A DNA stretch of 15,776 bases from the NCBI GenBank assembly GCA_964415865.1, contig CAYQBY010000034.1:1-15776 (forward strand), read 5' to 3'. Positions 13,569 through 15,776 of this stretch are shown here, one piece after another. This DNA is from Thiopontia sp964415865. GTDB taxonomy: Bacteria > Pseudomonadota > Gammaproteobacteria > GCF-002020875. Under the pieces are notes generated by a model, which saw nothing but the letters and a program-made list of their open reading frames with translations, had not been told where the DNA came from and ran no database searches. Numbering within the stretch: the first letter of the stretch is position 1; the number at the start of each line of letters is the position of its first letter. The translations under genes were made by a program, and so were the position numbers.

Positions 13569-15662
13569 ATGGCACGTCAAACTCCACTAGATCGTTACCG
13601 TAATCTCGGCATCATGGCACATATTGATGCTGGTAAAACGACCACAACTGAAAGGGTACTGTTTTATACTGGACTCTCTCACAAGATTGGTGAGGTACAT
13701 GATGGTGCGGCAACCATGGACTGGATGGAGCAGGAGCAGGAGCGTGGAATTACCATTACCTCTGCAGCTACCACCTGTTTCTGGCAGGGTATGGATCAGC
13801 AGTTTGATCAGCACCGAATCAATATTATTGACACCCCGGGACACGTTGATTTCACCATTGAGGTAGAGCGTTCATTACGTGTTCTTGATGGTGCATGTGC
13901 AGTGTTCTGTGCAGTTGGTGGTGTAGAACCACAGTCCGAGACAGTATGGCGTCAGGCTAATAAGTATGGTGTTCCACGTATCGGTTTCGTCAACAAGATG
14001 GATCGTGCTGGTGCGGACTTCCTGCGTGTTGTTGGGCAGATCAAAGAGCGTCTGGGGGCAAATGCGGTTCCTATTCAGATGAATATTGGTGCTGAGGAAG
14101 ATTTTAAAGGTATTGTAGATCTTATTCGCATGAAGGCGATCTACTGGAATGAGGACGACATGGGGATGACCTATGATGCCGTTGATATTCCAGAAGAACT
14201 TCAGGCGCAGTGCGATGAACTTCGTGAAGAGATGGTTGAGGCGGCAGCCGAGGCCAATGATGACCTTATGGAGAAGTACCTTGAAGAGGGTGAGCTGAAC
14301 GAAGAAGAGATTCGTGAAGGGCTCCGTACCAGAACACTAAACAATGAAGTGGTTCTGATGATGTGTGGTTCTGCATTCAAGAATAAGGGAGTACAGGCAA
14401 TGCTGGATGCTGTTATCCATTTCATGCCTTCTCCACTGGATGTTGATGCAATTACTGGTGAGCTTGAGGATGGAACTGAGGCTGAGCGTCCAGCATCTGA
14501 TGATAAGCCATTCTCTGCACTTGCATTTAAGATTGCTACTGACCCATTTGTTGGTACGCTGACATTCTTCCGTGTCTACTCAGGAGTAATTAACTCTGGA
14601 GACTTCTGTTACAACACAGTTAAAGGGAAGAAAGAGAGAATTGGGCGTATCGTACAGATGCACTCCAATGATCGTGAAGAGATTAAAGAGGTTCGTGCTG
14701 GAGATATTGCTGCAGCAATCGGACTAAAAGATGTAACAACTGGTGATACTCTCTCTGCTATTGATGACAAGATTGTTCTGGAGCGTATGGAGTTCCCGGA
14801 GCCTGTTATCTCTGTTGCAGTAGAGCCAAAATCCAAGGCTGACCAGGAGAAGATGGGTATTGCTCTATCCAAGCTGGCACAGGAAGATCCATCATTCCGT
14901 GTTCATACTGATGAAGAGTCAGGGCAGACAATTATCTCCGGCATGGGTGAGCTACATCTTGAGATTATTGTTGATCGAATGATGCGTGAGTTCAATGTAG
15001 AGGCAGCAGTTGGTGCACCTCAGGTTGCATACCGTGAGACACTTCGTAAGCCAGTTGAGCAGGAAGGAAAATTTGTACGTCAGTCTGGTGGCCGTGGTCA
15101 GTTTGGTCACGTCTGGATCAGAATTGAGCCACAAGAGGCTGGTGCTGGTTACGAATTTATTAATGAGATTGTTGGTGGTGCGGTTCCGAAGGAGTACATC
15201 CCGGCAGTTGACAAGGGTATTCAGGAGCAGATGAAGAATGGTGTCATCGCCGGCTACCCAATCGAGGACTGTAAGGTCACACTTTATGATGGTTCATACC
15301 ATGATGTTGACTCCAATGAGTTGGCATTCAAGGTGGCAGGTTCCATGGCCTTCAAGCAGGGAGCGCTGAATGCTGATCCGGTGTTGCTTGAGCCTATGAT
15401 GAAGGTTGATGTTGTGACCCCAGAAGAGTACATGGGTGATGTGATGGGTGATCTGAATCGCCGCCGCGGAATGGTTGCCGGTATGGACGACTCTCCTGCA
15501 GGCAAGATGATTGCTGCAAGTGTCCCACTCTCAGAGATGTTTGGTTATGCAACTGATCTGCGTTCAGCAACTCAGGGGCGTGCAACATACTCAATGGAGT
15601 TTGAGAAGTACGCAGAGGCACCAGGAAATATTGCAGACGCAATTATCAAAAAGAACGGTTGA
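13569..15662 (+). CDS. fusA: Elongation factor G
   Basis: EF-G is the GTPase that drives translocation of tRNA and mRNA and, with RRF, ribosome recycling. The 697-residue product (704 in E. coli) has the P-loop AHIDAGKTT (17-25), switch-II DTPGH (88-92) and NKMD (142-145), followed by domains II to V. The domain IV-V region includes SGGRGQFGHVWI and the conserved RRGMVAGMD near the C-terminus. It matches canonical FusA in its str-operon place. The sequence before ATG 13569 is AT-rich with no clear Shine-Dalgarno, so initiation may rely on coupling to rpsG 60 bases upstream. Confidence 0.98.
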   Translation: MARQTPLDRYRNLGIMAHIDAGKTTTTERVLFYTGLSHKIGEVHDGAATMDWMEQEQERGITITSAATTCFWQGMDQQFDQHRINIIDTPGHVDFTIEVERSLRVLDGACAVFCAVGGVEPQSETVWRQANKYGVPRIGFVNKMDRAGADFLRVVGQIKERLGANAVPIQMNIGAEEDFKGIVDLIRMKAIYWNEDDMGMTYDAVDIPEELQAQCDELREEMVEAAAEANDDLMEKYLEEGELNEEEIREGLRTRTLNNEVVLMMCGSAFKNKGVQAMLDAVIHFMPSPLDVDAITGELEDGTEAERPASDDKPFSALAFKIATDPFVGTLTFFRVYSGVINSGDFCYNTVKGKKERIGRIVQMHSNDREEIKEVRAGDIAAAIGLKDVTTGDTLSAIDDKIVLERMEFPEPVISVAVEPKSKADQEKMGIALSKLAQEDPSFRVHTDEESGQTIISGMGELHLEIIVDRMMREFNVEAAVGAPQVAYRETLRKPVEQEGKFVRQSGGRGQFGHVWIRIEPQEAGAGYEFINEIVGGAVPKEYIPAVDKGIQEQMKNGVIAGYPIEDCKVTLYDGSYHDVDSNELAFKVAGSMAFKQGALNADPVLLEPMMKVDVVTPEEYMGDVMGDLNRRRGMVAGMDDSPAGKMIAASVPLSEMFGYATDLRSATQGRATYSMEFEKYAEAPGNIADAIIKKNG

Positions 15663-15723
15663 TAACGACAGTTAACTGAAAATATTTAAGTAAGCGAATA
15701 GACAAGAGTAAGAGGAAAGAGCG

Positions 15724-15776
15724 ATGTCCAAGGAAAAGTTTGAAAGAACCAAACCGCACGTAAATGTAGGCACAAT
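15724..15776 (+). CDS. tuf: Elongation factor Tu, N-terminal start (partial)
   Basis: The window ends 17 codons into a gene that starts MSKEKFERTKPHVNVGTI, the standard EF-Tu N-terminus just before the P-loop. AGGA (15713-15716) is well spaced before ATG 15724. It lies 61 bases after fusA, the classic fusA-tuf (tufA) end of the str operon. The 3' end of another tuf is at bases 1-59 in the same orientation, so the genome has at least two copies flanking this cluster. The family is certain from this piece and context. Confidence 0.96.
   Translation, partial: MSKEKFERTKPHVNVGT

Overview
This window is a core translation and transcription gene cluster from a gammaproteobacterium. It runs on the + strand: tuf (3' end only), tRNA-Trp(CCA), secE, nusG, rplK, rplA, rplJ, rplL, rpoB, rpoC, rpsL, rpsG, fusA, tuf (5' end only). 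The proteins look most like those of E. coli and Pseudomonas. RpoC keeps exactly E. coli residue numbering at the first zinc cluster, the active-site aspartates, the second zinc cluster and the trigger loop. Base composition is close to half GC. The unbroken join of the rif cluster (secE to rpoC) to the str cluster (rpsL to tuf), with tRNA-Trp between tuf and secE, resembles Pseudomonas-type gammaproteobacteria and differs from E. coli, where the two clusters are apart. Genus cannot be read from the sequence.

Layout. Bases 1-276 hold the EF-Tu C-terminus, a terminator hairpin and tRNA-Trp. Bases 277-1161 hold secE and nusG. Bases 1162-1280 hold a probable promoter and a folded leader that is a good candidate for the L1 autoregulation site, followed by rplK and rplA. 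Bases 2421-2698 are the L10 leader with a clear kink-turn operator, followed by rplJ (GTG start at 2699 preferred) and rplL. A hairpin plus attenuator-like terminator precede rpoB, and rpoC follows after a short gap. Bases 12235-12612 are the only long gene-free stretch. It contains a hairpin after rpoC, a near-consensus sigma-70 promoter with 17-bp spacing, a possible 12-codon leader ORF, and an intrinsic terminator placed between that promoter and rpsL. rpsL, rpsG, fusA and the second tuf then follow with gaps of 50-61 bases.

Together the genes make the protein-export channel subunit SecE, the elongation factor NusG, the L11/L1/L10/L12 stalk-region ribosomal proteins, both large RNA polymerase subunits, the decoding-site protein S12, the 30S head protein S7, and elongation factors G and Tu. 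Control appears to act at RNA level (L1 and L10 operators, the rplL-rpoB attenuator, the rpsL leader terminator) on top of a few strong promoters.

No mobile element, CRISPR array or unknown multi-gene system is visible. The most unusual part is the rpoC-rpsL gap, which could be a transcription attenuator for the str operon or a small RNA gene of about 135 nt. The other notable point is a valine at the RpoB position equivalent to E. coli Asn518, inside the rifampicin pocket.
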